Source of the DNA: Nocardioides sp. Root240
Lineage (GTDB): Bacteria > Actinomycetota > Actinomycetes > Propionibacteriales > Nocardioidaceae
Direction of reading: 5' to 3'
Assembly: GCF_001428825.1 (NCBI RefSeq)
Contig: NZ_LMIT01000012.1
Location: forward strand, 148,225-212,224
Length of the DNA: 64,000 nt
Part shown: piece after piece, positions 1-8,732 of the stretch
Layout of the letters: each line of letters begins with the position of its first letter
How positions within the stretch are numbered: position 1 is the first letter of the stretch
The notes under the pieces: generated by a model
Told to the model about the DNA's origin: nothing
What the model saw: the letters and a program-made list of their open reading frames with translations, nothing else
Databases searched by the model: none
Made by a program: the position numbers and the translations under genes

Positions 1-1232
1 TTCTTGCGGTCGGTGATGTGGAGGTAGCCCTCCGTGTCGAGGTGCCCGACGTCGCCGGTGTGCAGCCAGCCGTCGACGATCGTCTCCGCCGTCTGCTCGG
101 GGGCGTTGTAGTAGCCCTTCATCACCAGGTCGCCACGCACGCAGATCTCACCGGTCTCACCCGGGCCCAGCACGCGGTGGTCGTCGTCGAGGATCTCGAC
201 GCGGACCAGCGGGCTCGGACGCCCGACGGAGGAGAGCCGCTCGTCGGTGGCGAGGACGTCCCCACGGAAGTGCTCGGCCGGCGGCAGGAAGGCGATCGAG
301 GCCGGTGCCTCCGTCTGCCCGTACCCGCCCGCCATCACCGGGCCGAAGACCTCCACGGCCTTCTTCAGCTTCTCGACCGACATCGGCGCGGCGCCGTACA
401 GGAAGTACTTCAGGGACGAGACGTCGACCAGCTCGATGCCGGGGGCCTCGAGCAGCCGGTAGATCACCGTCGGCGGCAGGAAGAGCTCGGTGACCTGCTG
501 CTTGACCAGCTGGTCCAGCAGGACGTCGGGCTGCGGGCTGGTGACGACCACGACCGTGCCGCCACGCGCCGTCGTGGGCAACGAGAGCGCGCCGGCTGTG
601 TGCGTCATCGGCGCGGCGGCGAGGTTCACCGGGCGCTCCTCGGGCCCGTAGGGGAAGGCCATGAGGAAGTGGGCGATGAACGTCTGCATGCTGCGGTGGG
701 TGTTCATCACGCCCTTCGGCGGACCGGTGGTGCCGCCCGTCGGCGAGATCGACACCACGTCGTCGAGATCCACGACGAGGGCCGGATCGGCGGTCGACTG
801 GCCGTCGAGCCAGGCGTCGAGCGTGACCGCACCGGGGACCTCACCGTCGAGGCACACCCAGCGCAGCACCTTCGGCAGGCGCTCACGCAGGTCGCCCAGG
901 AGCGGCGCGAAGGCAGCCTGGAAGAAGACGACCTCGCAGTCGAAGGCATCGAGGATCCGCAGGTTCTCCTCGGGGGAGTTGCGGGCGTTGACCGGCAGCC
1001 AGGTCATGTTCGCCCGCCAGAGGCCGAGGGTGCAGACCCACGCGGTCACGTCGTTGCCCGCCCAGACCGCGCCCTTGGTGCCGCTCGGCAGCCCGTCGGC
1101 CAGCAACGCGTTCGCGACCCGGCACGACAGCTCGCCGGCCTCCTGGAAGGTGTAGGTCCGGTCGTCCTGGACGTAGGCGATGCCGTCGGGGTTGCCCCGC
1201 CAGCCGCGGTCGAAGAAGTCGATGACGGCCAT
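1..1232 (-). CDS. Acyl-CoA synthetase / AMP-dependent ligase (3' end off the left edge)
   Basis: The first ~410 residues of an adenylate-forming enzyme are present; the C-terminal lid domain lies outside the window. The family activates a carboxylic acid as acyl-AMP and transfers it to CoA. Visible motifs are the phosphate-binding loop TGGTTGPPKGV near residue 163, the YGQTEAP block near residue 300, TGDVGH near residue 390, and the hinge DRK at the very edge. The ATG at 1232 gives an N-terminus (MAVIDFFDRG) that fits the family. It begins 2 bases after the stop of the upstream reductase, so the two are probably one transcript. The substrate cannot be told from sequence; a fatty or other lipophilic acid is likely given the WS/DGAT and hydrolase nearby. 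Confidence 0.9.
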   Translation of the reverse strand, partial: MAVIDFFDRGWRGNPDGIAYVQDDRTYTFQEAGELSCRVANALLADGLPSGTKGAVWAGNDVTAWVCTLGLWRANMTWLPVNARNSPEENLRILDAFDCEVVFFQAAFAPLLGDLRERLPKVLRWVCLDGEVPGAVTLDAWLDGQSTADPALVVDLDDVVSISPTGGTTGPPKGVMNTHRSMQTFIAHFLMAFPYGPEERPVNLAAAPMTHTAGALSLPTTARGGTVVVVTSPQPDVLLDQLVKQQVTELFLPPTVIYRLLEAPGIELVDVSSLKYFLYGAAPMSVEKLKKAVEVFGPVMAGGYGQTEAPASIAFLPPAEHFRGDVLATDERLSSVGRPSPLVRVEILDDDHRVLGPGETGEICVRGDLVMKGYYNAPEQTAETIVDGWLHTGDVGHLDTEGYLHITDRK

Positions 1233-1234
1233 GG

Positions 1235-2365
1235 TCAGAGCTCGCTGACCGACGCGCGCGCGAGTCCGCGCTGCTCGAGGAAGCCCAGCAGGTAGCGGTG
1301 ACCGAAGGCCTTGCAACCCGAGGTGAAGCCGACCGCGTCGGTCTCCCCCTCGACCAGCTTCATCGCGGCCGCGGCCTGCAGTGCGCCGGTCGTGATGTAG
1401 GGCGCCACGCTGGACACGCTCGCCCGTACGCCGGCCAGCTGGCCCCGCCCGATCGCGATGTCGATCGACCGGTTCAAGGTGGTGCGCTCGCGCGGCGGCA
1501 TGCTCGGCGTCGTGGACGCCACGATCTGCGCGATGGCGGCTTCCTGGGACTCGACCGGCAGGTGCTGGAGCTCGGCCTCCCACTGCTCGGCCACGGCGAG
1601 CACGAGCGTCATGGCGGGGTTGTCGTAGAAGCTGGTGAGCGAGCTGCAGAAGCGCACCCGCGAGTCGTCCTGGTAGAAGACCGGGAGCGAGGTCCCGCCC
1701 CAGGGCAGGGCGAGCGCCGGGCGGAGCAGCTCGGGCACCGAGATCTCGAAGTGGTCGGTCATGCCCCACGCGACGAGGCGGTTGTCCCACAGGTGGTGCT
1801 GCGGGTGCCGGAAGCTCTCGAAGATCGAGGCGGTCGAGCCGACGGTGACACCGGATCCCTCGCGCGGTCCGCGCACGATCGTGGCGGTCTCCAGCGAGTC
1901 GATGCCCGGCGTCTCGAGCGTCAGCTCGGCGGCGATCTGGGCGATGGTGTGCATGTACGACAACGACGGGCACAGGACCAGGCCGGCCTCGGCGTACTCC
2001 TCGCCGAACTGCTCGCGGATCGCCATCGTGTAGCCCTGCTCGCCCGTGGTGTCGAGGTGGTGGCACCCGGCCCGGAGGGCCGCCTCGATGGCGACCGGGC
2101 CGAACTTCCCGAACGGACCGACGGTGTTGCACACGACCTTCGCCCCGGTGAAGGCGGCGGCGAGCGCGGCGACGTCGTGCTCGGCCTCGACGATCTCGTA
2201 GGTCGCGGACTCGAGGCGGACCACGCGCTCGGCCATCATCTCCTTGATGCGGCCGGCGTCGCGGCCCACCGCGGTGAACGCGATGTCCTGGTCGATCAAC
2301 CAGTCCATCACCAGCATGCCGGTGTAGCCGCTCGCGCCGTACACAACGACGGGGTACTTCGCCAT
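1235..2365 (-). CDS. Saccharopine dehydrogenase-like NAD(P)-binding oxidoreductase
   Basis: 376 residues. The N-terminus has the Rossmann motif GASGYTG (residues 10-16), typical of the saccharopine dehydrogenase NADP-binding domain and of trans-acting enoyl reductase-like proteins. A second conserved block, VCNTVGPFGKFG (about residues 98-109), is also family-typical. The family includes lipid-related reductases in actinobacteria, so a lysine pathway role is unlikely here; the reaction is unknown. It lies directly upstream of the acyl-CoA synthetase (2-base gap) and divergent from the AraC regulator, which probably controls this pair. Confidence 0.85.
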   Translation of the reverse strand: MAKYPVVVYGASGYTGMLVMDWLIDQDIAFTAVGRDAGRIKEMMAERVVRLESATYEIVEAEHDVAALAAAFTGAKVVCNTVGPFGKFGPVAIEAALRAGCHHLDTTGEQGYTMAIREQFGEEYAEAGLVLCPSLSYMHTIAQIAAELTLETPGIDSLETATIVRGPREGSGVTVGSTASIFESFRHPQHHLWDNRLVAWGMTDHFEISVPELLRPALALPWGGTSLPVFYQDDSRVRFCSSLTSFYDNPAMTLVLAVAEQWEAELQHLPVESQEAAIAQIVASTTPSMPPRERTTLNRSIDIAIGRGQLAGVRASVSSVAPYITTGALQAAAAMKLVEGETDAVGFTSGCKAFGHRYLLGFLEQRGLARASVSEL

Positions 2366-2478
2366 CTCGGACCTCCCTGTGGTGCGTGGATCCGGCTCTC
2401 GGATCTCGTCGAGCGTAGGGAGGCGAGGGGGTCCTGGTTTTGTCGCCGAGCGTCAGCCATTTGTGATCTGATGACACC

Positions 2479-3501
2479 GTGCCGGCGACCGCGCGAACCC
2501 CGAACGAGCCGTACCTGCGCGCGTGGGTGGTCAGCTCGTTCGTGCAGGTCATCGAGGAGCTCGGCGGCGACCCCGAGGACTACGAGCGCCGTTTCCACGT
2601 CTCCCTGCGCGTCACCGACCAGGGCAAGGAGGCCATCGCGGCAGCGCCGCTGCTGCGCCTGATGGAGGCCGCCGCGCAGGAGCTGTCCTGTCCGGACTTC
2701 GGCATCCGCGTCGGCATTGCCCAGGGACAGGACTCGATCGGGCCGGTGATGGTGGCGGCCTTGAACTGCGCGACGGCACGCGAGGCCTACCAGTCCAGCA
2801 TCCGCTACCTCAACGGGCTGTTCAGCGCCTTCGACATCGCGCTCGTCGACACCCCTGACGGTCCCCGCACGGTCTACACCCTCCGGGTGCCCGCGCCGAG
2901 CCGGCAGTTCCAGGAGTGGAGTCTTGCGGTCACCACGAAGATCCTGCCGCTCGTCGCCGGACCGTCGGCGCGGCTGAGGGGCGTCTACTTCTCCCACCCG
3001 CGGCTGCTCGAGCAGGAGTTCTACGACGGCGTCTTCGGCTGCCCGGTCCGGTTCGAGGAGCGCGCCTACGGCGTCGACTACTTCGACGCCGACATGCAAC
3101 GCGCGATTCCGCGCAACAACCCCGAGATCCGCGCGATCGTCAGCGACTACCTCGACAGCATCATCGCCTCGTCGGGGCTCACCCTCGAGCACCAGATCCT
3201 CGCCCTGGTGCGCGAGCTCCTCCCGACCGGCGGCTGCACCCTGGACGTCATCGCCGAGCACCACTTCGTGAGCGTGCGCACCATGCAGCGCCGGCTGGCC
3301 GCCGAGGGGGTGGTCTTCGAGCGTCTCGTCGACGACGTGCGCCGCGAACAGGCGTTGGAGTACCTCGCGGACCCCGACCGGTCCGTCCAGCAGATCGCAG
3401 GGCTCCTGGGGTACGTCGAGCAGAGCTCGTTCTCGCACGCCTTCCGTCGCTGGAGCGGTACGTCCCCGCGCGCCTGGCGGGCAGCGCAGCGCCCGGGCTG
3501 A
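2479..3501 (+). CDS. AraC-family transcriptional regulator
   Basis: 340 residues from a GTG start at 2479. The N-terminal ~200 residues fit the arabinose-binding-domain-like sensor of the OruR/ArgR type AraC proteins. The last ~100 residues hold the double HTH, including VSVRTMQRRLAAEG (about residues 270-283) and the second helix block GYVEQSSFSHAFRRWSG (about residues 314-330). Transcribed away from the reductase/acyl-CoA synthetase pair across a 113-bp gap, which suggests divergent control. It converges on the alpha/beta hydrolase, with stops 1 base apart. The ligand is not predictable. Confidence 0.9.
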   Translation: MPATARTPNEPYLRAWVVSSFVQVIEELGGDPEDYERRFHVSLRVTDQGKEAIAAAPLLRLMEAAAQELSCPDFGIRVGIAQGQDSIGPVMVAALNCATAREAYQSSIRYLNGLFSAFDIALVDTPDGPRTVYTLRVPAPSRQFQEWSLAVTTKILPLVAGPSARLRGVYFSHPRLLEQEFYDGVFGCPVRFEERAYGVDYFDADMQRAIPRNNPEIRAIVSDYLDSIIASSGLTLEHQILALVRELLPTGGCTLDVIAEHHFVSVRTMQRRLAAEGVVFERLVDDVRREQALEYLADPDRSVQQIAGLLGYVEQSSFSHAFRRWSGTSPRAWRAAQRPG

Positions 3502-3502
3502 A

Positions 3503-4369
3503 TCAGGACGCGGGACGCTCGGAGCGCACCTGCTCGCCGAACGCGGTGACCCGCTCGTCGAAGCGCGCCGGGTGCTCGAGCATCGGGCAGTGGCCGGTGT
3601 CGTCCCAGACCTCCAGGCTGGAGCCGGGGATCAGCCGGTGGAGCTCGTGCCCCATCGCCACCGGGAGCAGCGGGTCCTCGCGACCCCACAGGAGGAGTGT
3701 CGGGCAGGCGATCGCGGGCGCTCGCAGCCGCGCGTCGTAGCCGGCGCCGGCCGCGAGGGCAGCGTCGAAGCCCACGCCGGCGAGCCCACGGAGGGCGACG
3801 CCGAGCAGCTCCGGGGGGACCGAGCGGGCGTCGTGGAAGACCCGTCCGCCGAGCAGGAGGCGCACCCGTTCGCTGCGCCGCACGACCCAGCGGACCGCGT
3901 GCAGGCGCAGGAAGCGGTTCATCATGCGTGCCTGCGGGAGGGTGAGCAGGCGGTGGCGCGCGGAGGTCAACGGGAGGCCGCCGGAGCAGACGAGCACCGT
4001 CGCGTCGACGCGCTCGGGGTGGCGCACGGCGACCTCCATCGTGATCAGCCCGCCCATCGAGTTGCCGACGAAGGTCGCGGTGCCCACGTCGAGCTGGTCG
4101 AGGAGCTCCACCACGGTCTCGACGTAGCGCGCGGCGTCCACCCGGCCCGCGTACGGCTCGGAGTCGCCGAACCCGGGCAGGTCCGGGGCGATGACGCGGT
4201 GACGGCGCGCGAGCGCGGGGATGTTGGCCTCCCAGTTGCGCCACGTGCCGCCGAGCCCGTGGAGCAGCACCAGGGGCGGTCCGGCGCCGACGTCGACCAC
4301 CCGGACCCGCCCGTGGCGCAGGCGTCGGTCGTGCGGGCTCATCGGGCTCATCGGGCTCATCGGGCTCAT
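3503..4369 (-). CDS. Alpha/beta hydrolase
   Basis: 288 residues from the ATG at 4369. Alpha/beta fold features: oxyanion HGLGG, nucleophile elbow GNSMGG, acid in GREDPLLP and histidine in DDTGHCPML near the C-terminus. The start ATG overlaps the stop of the upstream WS/DGAT gene (ATGA), so translation is probably coupled. The reading frame continues far upstream through the WS/DGAT gene, but that part is low-complexity shadow sequence and is excluded. The N-terminus is MSP repeated four times, encoded by a 9-bp tandem repeat, so four in-frame ATGs are possible starts (4369, 4360, 4351, 4342). Likely an esterase or lipase-type enzyme acting with the neighbouring acyltransferase. Confidence 0.88.
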   Translation of the reverse strand: MSPMSPMSPMSPHDRRLRHGRVRVVDVGAGPPLVLLHGLGGTWRNWEANIPALARRHRVIAPDLPGFGDSEPYAGRVDAARYVETVVELLDQLDVGTATFVGNSMGGLITMEVAVRHPERVDATVLVCSGGLPLTSARHRLLTLPQARMMNRFLRLHAVRWVVRRSERVRLLLGGRVFHDARSVPPELLGVALRGLAGVGFDAALAAGAGYDARLRAPAIACPTLLLWGREDPLLPVAMGHELHRLIPGSSLEVWDDTGHCPMLEHPARFDERVTAFGEQVRSERPAS

Positions 4370-4370
4370 C
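4335..4370. repeat. Tandem 9-bp repeat (4 copies) over the hydrolase start codon
   Basis: Four perfect copies of gggctcatc on the plus strand (ATGAGCCC read on the minus strand), followed by a partial gggc. It encodes the MSP repeat at the N-terminus of the hydrolase and contains the stop codon of the upstream WS/DGAT gene. Unit length is a multiple of three, so copy-number change would keep frame while altering the number of start codons. Confidence 0.9.
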
Positions 4371-5742
4371 GGGCCGGGGCGAGGTCGCGCAGCTCCGCGA
4401 AGGAGGCCTCGAGGTCCGCGGCGAAGCCGGCGGCGTCGGGCACCACGTCGGGGTCGGAGCAGATGGCGACGTACAGCGTGCCGACGTAGGAGATCATCAC
4501 CAGGTTCAGGCCGTGGCGCGGCATCGTGGAACCGCAGGCCAGCACCTCGACCAGCTTGCGGCCGCGCAGGTAGTACGGCGTGCCGGGCCCGGGCACGTTG
4601 GAGATGACCAGGTTGTGTCCGCCGGGGTTGATCAGCAGCAGCCGCTGGACCTGCTCCATGATCGTCGGAGGCGCGAAGCCGCCGATGTTCATCAGGCGCT
4701 CGAGGGCGACGCCCTGCCCCGCGCGCAGTCGCTCGACCTCGGCAGCGATCATCGCCACGCGCCGCGCGGGGTCGGGCTCGCCGACCGGCAACTCGGGGTA
4801 GATCGCGGAGACCTGGTTGCCCAAGGCGCCCTTCTCGGGGTCGAGCCGCACGGAGACCGGGACCATCGCCCGCATGCCGTCGGCGAGCGGCTCCCCCTGA
4901 CGTTCGAGGTAGCGGCGCAGGGCGGCGGTCGAGGCGGCGAGCACCACGTTGTTGAGCGTCGTCCCGAAGGCGTTCTTCGTCATCCGCAGGTCGTCCATGG
5001 GCACCCGGACCCAGTCGGTACGACGCCGCGGACCTCCCGGCCGATTGACGATCGTCGCCGGTACGGCGCCGGAGACCCCGGTGAGGGTGCCGACCGTCCG
5101 CGCGCTGTCCACCACGCCCTGCCACAGGGCACTCGGAGTGCGCGAGGCCCGCGCCAGGCCGGACAGCGCCCGCCCGGAGTGCACGGCCAGGTCGGACAGC
5201 CCGGAGACCAGCAGCCCGGCCCGCGAGGGTCCGCCGGACGGGGTCCACGGCTCGACCGGCGGCCGGTCCTCCTCGGGCGTCGGGGAGAACATCATCCCTG
5301 AGATGTCCTGGGTGGCGACGCCGTCGACCATGCAGTGGTGGACGCGGTGGATCACGGCGAACCGGTCCTCGGCCAGGCCCTCGACGAGCCACATCTCCCA
5401 CAGCGCACGACCGGGGTCGAGGGACTGCTGGAGGAGCCGGTTGGAGAGGGCACGCAGCTCCTCCTCGCCCCCGGGCGCCGGCAACGCCGTACGCCGGAGG
5501 TGGTGGTCCAGGTCGAACCGCTCGTCCTCGACCCACGCCGGCCGGCCCAGGTTGAACGGCACCCGTGCCACGCGCTGCCGGAACCGTGGGGCACCGAGCA
5601 GCCGCTGCTCCACGGTCTCGCGGAGCTCGGCCTGCGTGGGCGGCGTGCCCTCGAACACGTAGACGATCTGGATGTGGCTCCCGTGGTCGGGATCCTCGAT
5701 CGCCAGCATCGATGCGTCCGTCGGGGAGAGATGCTCGGCCAT
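4366..5742 (-). CDS. Wax ester synthase / diacylglycerol acyltransferase (WS/DGAT)
   Basis: 458 residues from the ATG at 5742, chosen because GAAGG lies upstream and the protein then begins MAEHLSPTDASML, the usual family N-terminus. An in-frame GTG at 5778 adds 12 residues but has no ribosome binding site. The catalytic HHxxxDG motif is present as HHCMVDG near residue 134, and a second family block is NVPGPGTPYYLRG near the C-terminus. The enzyme transfers acyl groups from acyl-CoA to alcohols or diacylglycerol, making storage lipid at the membrane or lipid droplet. Its stop overlaps the start of the downstream hydrolase, suggesting a synthesis/turnover pair. Confidence 0.92.
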   Translation of the reverse strand: MAEHLSPTDASMLAIEDPDHGSHIQIVYVFEGTPPTQAELRETVEQRLLGAPRFRQRVARVPFNLGRPAWVEDERFDLDHHLRRTALPAPGGEEELRALSNRLLQQSLDPGRALWEMWLVEGLAEDRFAVIHRVHHCMVDGVATQDISGMMFSPTPEEDRPPVEPWTPSGGPSRAGLLVSGLSDLAVHSGRALSGLARASRTPSALWQGVVDSARTVGTLTGVSGAVPATIVNRPGGPRRRTDWVRVPMDDLRMTKNAFGTTLNNVVLAASTAALRRYLERQGEPLADGMRAMVPVSVRLDPEKGALGNQVSAIYPELPVGEPDPARRVAMIAAEVERLRAGQGVALERLMNIGGFAPPTIMEQVQRLLLINPGGHNLVISNVPGPGTPYYLRGRKLVEVLACGSTMPRHGLNLVMISYVGTLYVAICSDPDVVPDAAGFAADLEASFAELRDLAPAR

Positions 5743-5906
5743 CAGCCACGCTGCCTTCGTCAGGGTCCAGTCGGGCACCGCGCCCGGCGACGGCGAGCCT
5801 AGGAACCGCGTGCTGCCGTGGTCTTGTCACGGCACGTCAGGCTTTTGTGATCGCACGACAGGCCCGCACAGGCCTCCTGGGGACCTCACCGTCGGGGGAA
5901 ATGACG

Positions 5907-5934
5907 GAAGGCCCCGGGAGATCCCGGGGCCTTC
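5907..5934 (-). terminator. GC-rich hairpin downstream of tRNA-Leu
   Basis: Perfect 13-bp inverted repeat (5907-5919 and 5922-5934) with a 2-base loop, just beyond the 3' end of the minus-strand tRNA gene. There is no clear U-tract, as is common in high-GC actinobacteria. It probably ends tRNA transcription and insulates the WS/DGAT gene. Confidence 0.75.
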
Positions 5935-5939
5935 TCACG

Positions 5940-6023
5940 TGCGCGAGGGGGGAGTTGAACCCCCACGTCCTTTCGGACACACGGACCTGAACCGTGCGCG
6001 TCTGCCTATTCCGCCACTCGCGC
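5940..6023 (-). tRNA. tRNA-Leu (CAG anticodon)
   Basis: 84-base class II tRNA with a long variable arm. The acceptor stem is GCGCGAG (5' end at 6023) paired with CTCGCGC, discriminator A at 5940; CCA is not encoded. The anticodon loop TTCAGGT gives CAG. The T arm GGGGGTTCAACTCCCCC is intact. The region 5743-6202 holds only this tRNA, its hairpin and the upstream leader of fhaA. Confidence 0.95.
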
Positions 6024-6202
6024 GTCACTGCCCTTCGGCAGCCGGGCAAGGCTATCCCAGGAGTGACCCGGCACCCAAAACCGGGGGGCAGGCGACGATG
6101 TACCGGGGACGATGGGCCGCCACCGATACGATCGAGTGACCCGGGCGGCCGAGCACGTCGTGCTGCCCCGGACCAACCGGACCGCGGAGAGGAGGCAGGC
6201 AC

Positions 6203-6928
6203 ATGGGGGGACTCCAACGCTTCGAGCAGCGGCTCGAGCAGGCGATCTCCGGCGTGTTCGCCCGCACCTTCCGCAGCGCGGTGCAGCCCGTGGAGATCGC
6301 GGCGGCGCTCCAGCGCGAGCTCGACAACAAGGCCCAGGTGCTGTCGCGGCAGCGGCGGCTGGTGCCCAACAGCTTCGTCGTGGAGCTGTCGGAGGGCGAC
6401 CTCGAGCGGTTGGGGCCCTACGACTCCGCGCTCGAGAACGAGCTGGGCGAGCAGCTGACGGAGCACGCCGAGCTGCAGTCCTACGTCTTCCCGGGGCCGA
6501 TCCGGATCGTGTTCGAACCGGCCGGTGACCTCGGCACGGGGCGGTTCCGGGTGCGCAGCCAGGCGGAGGCCGCGGTGACCGGCCACGCCCGGCGCAGCAG
6601 CACGCAGCGCACCCGCGCGGTGCTCGAGGTCAACGGCACCCAGCACCCGCTGGTGGCGCCGGGCCTCGTGGTGGGCCGCGGCAGCGAGGCGGACATCCGC
6701 ATCAACGACCCGGGGGTGAGCCGGCGGCACGCCGAGTTCCTGGTGACCAGCCCCTCCCCCAGCGGTACGACGCCCGACGGCCCCGTGCAGGTGGAGGTCC
6801 ACGACATGGGGTCCACCAACGGCATCCGCGTCGACGGGCAGAAGGTCGCCCGCGCCCACCTGCGCGACGGCTCGCGCGTGCAGATCGGGCACACCTCGCT
6901 GACCCTCCGACTGCTCCAGGAGGCCTGA
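6203..6928 (+). CDS. fhaA: FhaA-type FHA domain protein (DUF3662 + FHA)
   Basis: 241 residues. The N-terminal half is DUF3662 (starts MGGLQRFEQRLEQ; LVPNSFVVELS block near residue 50). The C-terminal half is a forkhead-associated domain with GRGSEADIRI, the phosphothreonine-binding SRRHAEF and GSTNGIRVDG. FhaA binds phosphorylated partners, notably in peptidoglycan precursor export control, and is a substrate of PknA/PknB. First gene of the fhaA-fhaB-pstP-rodA-pbpA-pknA-pknB cluster; an AGGAGGC-type site precedes its ATG. Fully typical. Confidence 0.95.
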   Translation: MGGLQRFEQRLEQAISGVFARTFRSAVQPVEIAAALQRELDNKAQVLSRQRRLVPNSFVVELSEGDLERLGPYDSALENELGEQLTEHAELQSYVFPGPIRIVFEPAGDLGTGRFRVRSQAEAAVTGHARRSSTQRTRAVLEVNGTQHPLVAPGLVVGRGSEADIRINDPGVSRRHAEFLVTSPSPSGTTPDGPVQVEVHDMGSTNGIRVDGQKVARAHLRDGSRVQIGHTSLTLRLLQEA

Positions 6929-6932
6929 AGAC

Positions 6933-7400
6933 GTGTCCGAGCTGACCCTCTTCCTCGTCCGGATCGCCTACCTCGCGATCCTGTGGATCTTCGTCCTGTC
7001 GGCGATCTCGGTGATCCGCTCCGACATGTTCGGCGCCCGCGTCCCGACGCCCGCGGCGCCCGGCAAGCAGCCGCGCGCACCCAAGCCGCCGCCGTCCCCG
7101 CGACGCGGCCAGCCGACCCACGTCGCGGTCGTGCAGGGCGTCAACACGGGCATCACGGCCGACCTCGCGCAGGCGCCGGTGCTGATCGGGCGCGGCAACG
7201 ACGCGGCGATCCGGCTCGACGACGACTACGTCTCCACCCGCCACGCGCGGATCGTGTCGAGCGGCGGGCAGTGGTACGTCGAGGACCTCGGCTCCACCAA
7301 CGGCACCTACCTCGGCAGCCAGCGGATCACCCAGCCCGTCCCGATCGGCCTCGGCTCGCAGGTTCGTGTCGGCAAGACGATCGTGGAGCTGCGGAAGTGA
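6933..7400 (+). CDS. fhaB: FhaB/FipA-type FHA domain protein
   Basis: 155 residues from a GTG at 6933. One N-terminal membrane segment (about residues 8-28), a proline/arginine-rich linker, then an FHA domain with GRGNDAAIRLDDDYVSTRHARI and LGSTNGTYLG. Known FhaB/FipA binds phosphorylated PknA targets and links kinase signalling to division. It sits 4 bases after fhaA, and its stop overlaps the GTG start of pstP (GTGA). Confidence 0.94.
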   Translation: MSELTLFLVRIAYLAILWIFVLSAISVIRSDMFGARVPTPAAPGKQPRAPKPPPSPRRGQPTHVAVVQGVNTGITADLAQAPVLIGRGNDAAIRLDDDYVSTRHARIVSSGGQWYVEDLGSTNGTYLGSQRITQPVPIGLGSQVRVGKTIVELRK

Positions 7401-8722
7401 CCGACCCCACGGACGACACCGTCGACAGGCCCGTGCGGGCGCCGAAGCCCCCGCTGCGCCTGGATTTCTACGCCGTCTCCGACGTCGGCCGGGTCCGCAA
7501 GGACAACCAGGACTCCGGGTACGCCGGCCCGTGGCTGCTCGCCGTGTGCGACGGCGTCGGGGGCGCGGCCCGCGGTGACATCGCCTCCGGCACGGCCGTC
7601 AACGAGCTCCGCTCGCTCGACGTCCCGCCCGGCTCGGCCGACGCCCTCGACCGGGTCAGCGACGGCATCCACGAGGCCCACGTCGCCATCGGTGCGCAGG
7701 TCGACCAGGACCCCGCGCTCAACGGCACGAGCACGACCGCGACGGTCGCGCTCTTCGACGGCTCGCGGCTCGCGCTCGGCCACGTCGGCGACTCGCGCGC
7801 CTACCTGCTGCGCGACGGCGAGCTCTCGCAGCTGACCAGCGACCACACCTTCGTCCAGAGCCTGATCGACGAGGGCCGGATCACCGAGGAGGAGGCGCGC
7901 GTGCACCCGCACCGCAACCTCATCCTCAAGGCGCTCGACGGCCTCCACGACGTGGAGCCGGACCTGTTCGCGCTCGAGCTCGTCGCCGGCGACCGCCTGT
8001 TCCTCTGCAGCGACGGCGCCTGCGGCGTACTGGTCGACGCCCGGATCGCGGAGATCCTGACCGGCGCCTCGCCGGAGTTCTCCTCGATCGAGATGGTCCG
8101 CGCCAGCCTCGAGGCCGGCAGCTCCGACAACGTCACCTGCGTCGTCGCCGACGTCGCGGAGGCCACCCCCGACGACGTCGCGCCGGAGCCGATGGTCGTC
8201 GGCGCCGCGGCCGACCTGCGCCAGCGCCGGCCACGCGCGCTCTTCCGCGGCCACCGCTCGGGTGACACCGGCGAGCTCGAGCCGGTGACGGCCGAGATCC
8301 CCGACATCCCCGAGGGCGTCGAGGCGATCGCCGCCGACCCGCGGTACGACCCCGAGGCGATGCGCTACGCGCCGCAGCCCCCGCCGCGCTTCATCTGGCC
8401 GCGCCGCCTGCTCGCGCTCGCCGTGGCCGTCGGCCTGGTCTGGGTCGTGCTCGGCACCGCCTGGTGGTGGAGCCAGCGGCAGTACTACGTCGGCGAGGAC
8501 GCCGGCAAGGTCGTGATCTTCCGCGGCGTGGAGGTCCCCGGCCTGTCGAAGGTCTTCGAGGTCTCCGACGTCGCCCTTGCCGACCTGCCGGAGGACAAGC
8601 AGAGCATCGTCGAGGACGGCATCTCCTACGGCAACGACTACGACGCCGCCCGCGAGAAGGTCGAGCAGCTCGCGACCGACGCGCAGTCCGGCACCGCCAC
8701 CGACCTCGAGCCGATCGACTGA
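7397..8722 (+). CDS. pstP: PP2C-family Ser/Thr protein phosphatase PstP
   Basis: 441 residues from the GTG at 7397, which overlaps the fhaB stop; a longer upstream frame is shadow sequence. PP2C metal-binding motifs are complete: VRKDNQDS (about residue 35), CDGVGG (about residue 50), GHVGDSRAYLLRDG, CSDGACGVL and SSDNVT. One membrane segment lies near residues 331-350 (RLLALAVAVGLVWVVLGTAW), followed by an extracellular region of ~90 residues. It removes phosphates from PknA/PknB and their substrates. Position in the cluster is standard. Confidence 0.95.
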   Translation: MTDPTDDTVDRPVRAPKPPLRLDFYAVSDVGRVRKDNQDSGYAGPWLLAVCDGVGGAARGDIASGTAVNELRSLDVPPGSADALDRVSDGIHEAHVAIGAQVDQDPALNGTSTTATVALFDGSRLALGHVGDSRAYLLRDGELSQLTSDHTFVQSLIDEGRITEEEARVHPHRNLILKALDGLHDVEPDLFALELVAGDRLFLCSDGACGVLVDARIAEILTGASPEFSSIEMVRASLEAGSSDNVTCVVADVAEATPDDVAPEPMVVGAAADLRQRRPRALFRGHRSGDTGELEPVTAEIPDIPEGVEAIAADPRYDPEAMRYAPQPPPRFIWPRRLLALAVAVGLVWVVLGTAWWWSQRQYYVGEDAGKVVIFRGVEVPGLSKVFEVSDVALADLPEDKQSIVEDGISYGNDYDAAREKVEQLATDAQSGTATDLEPID

Positions 8723-8732
8723 CCGCGCTGAC

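Noticed and set aside
18..1295. 425-residue plus-strand open frame
   Set aside because: High-GC shadow; the minus strand encodes a clear acyl-CoA synthetase with its motifs.
3503..5830. Apparent 775-residue fusion of a long low-complexity N-terminus with the hydrolase
   Set aside because: The N-terminal part is Arg/Ala/Gly-rich shadow of the WS/DGAT gene in another frame; the hydrolase starts at 4369.
5940..6023. tRNA-Leu as the island's attachment site
   Set aside because: The tRNA is 26 kb from the first accessory gene and no partial tRNA copy is seen at 32.5 or 63.6 kb.
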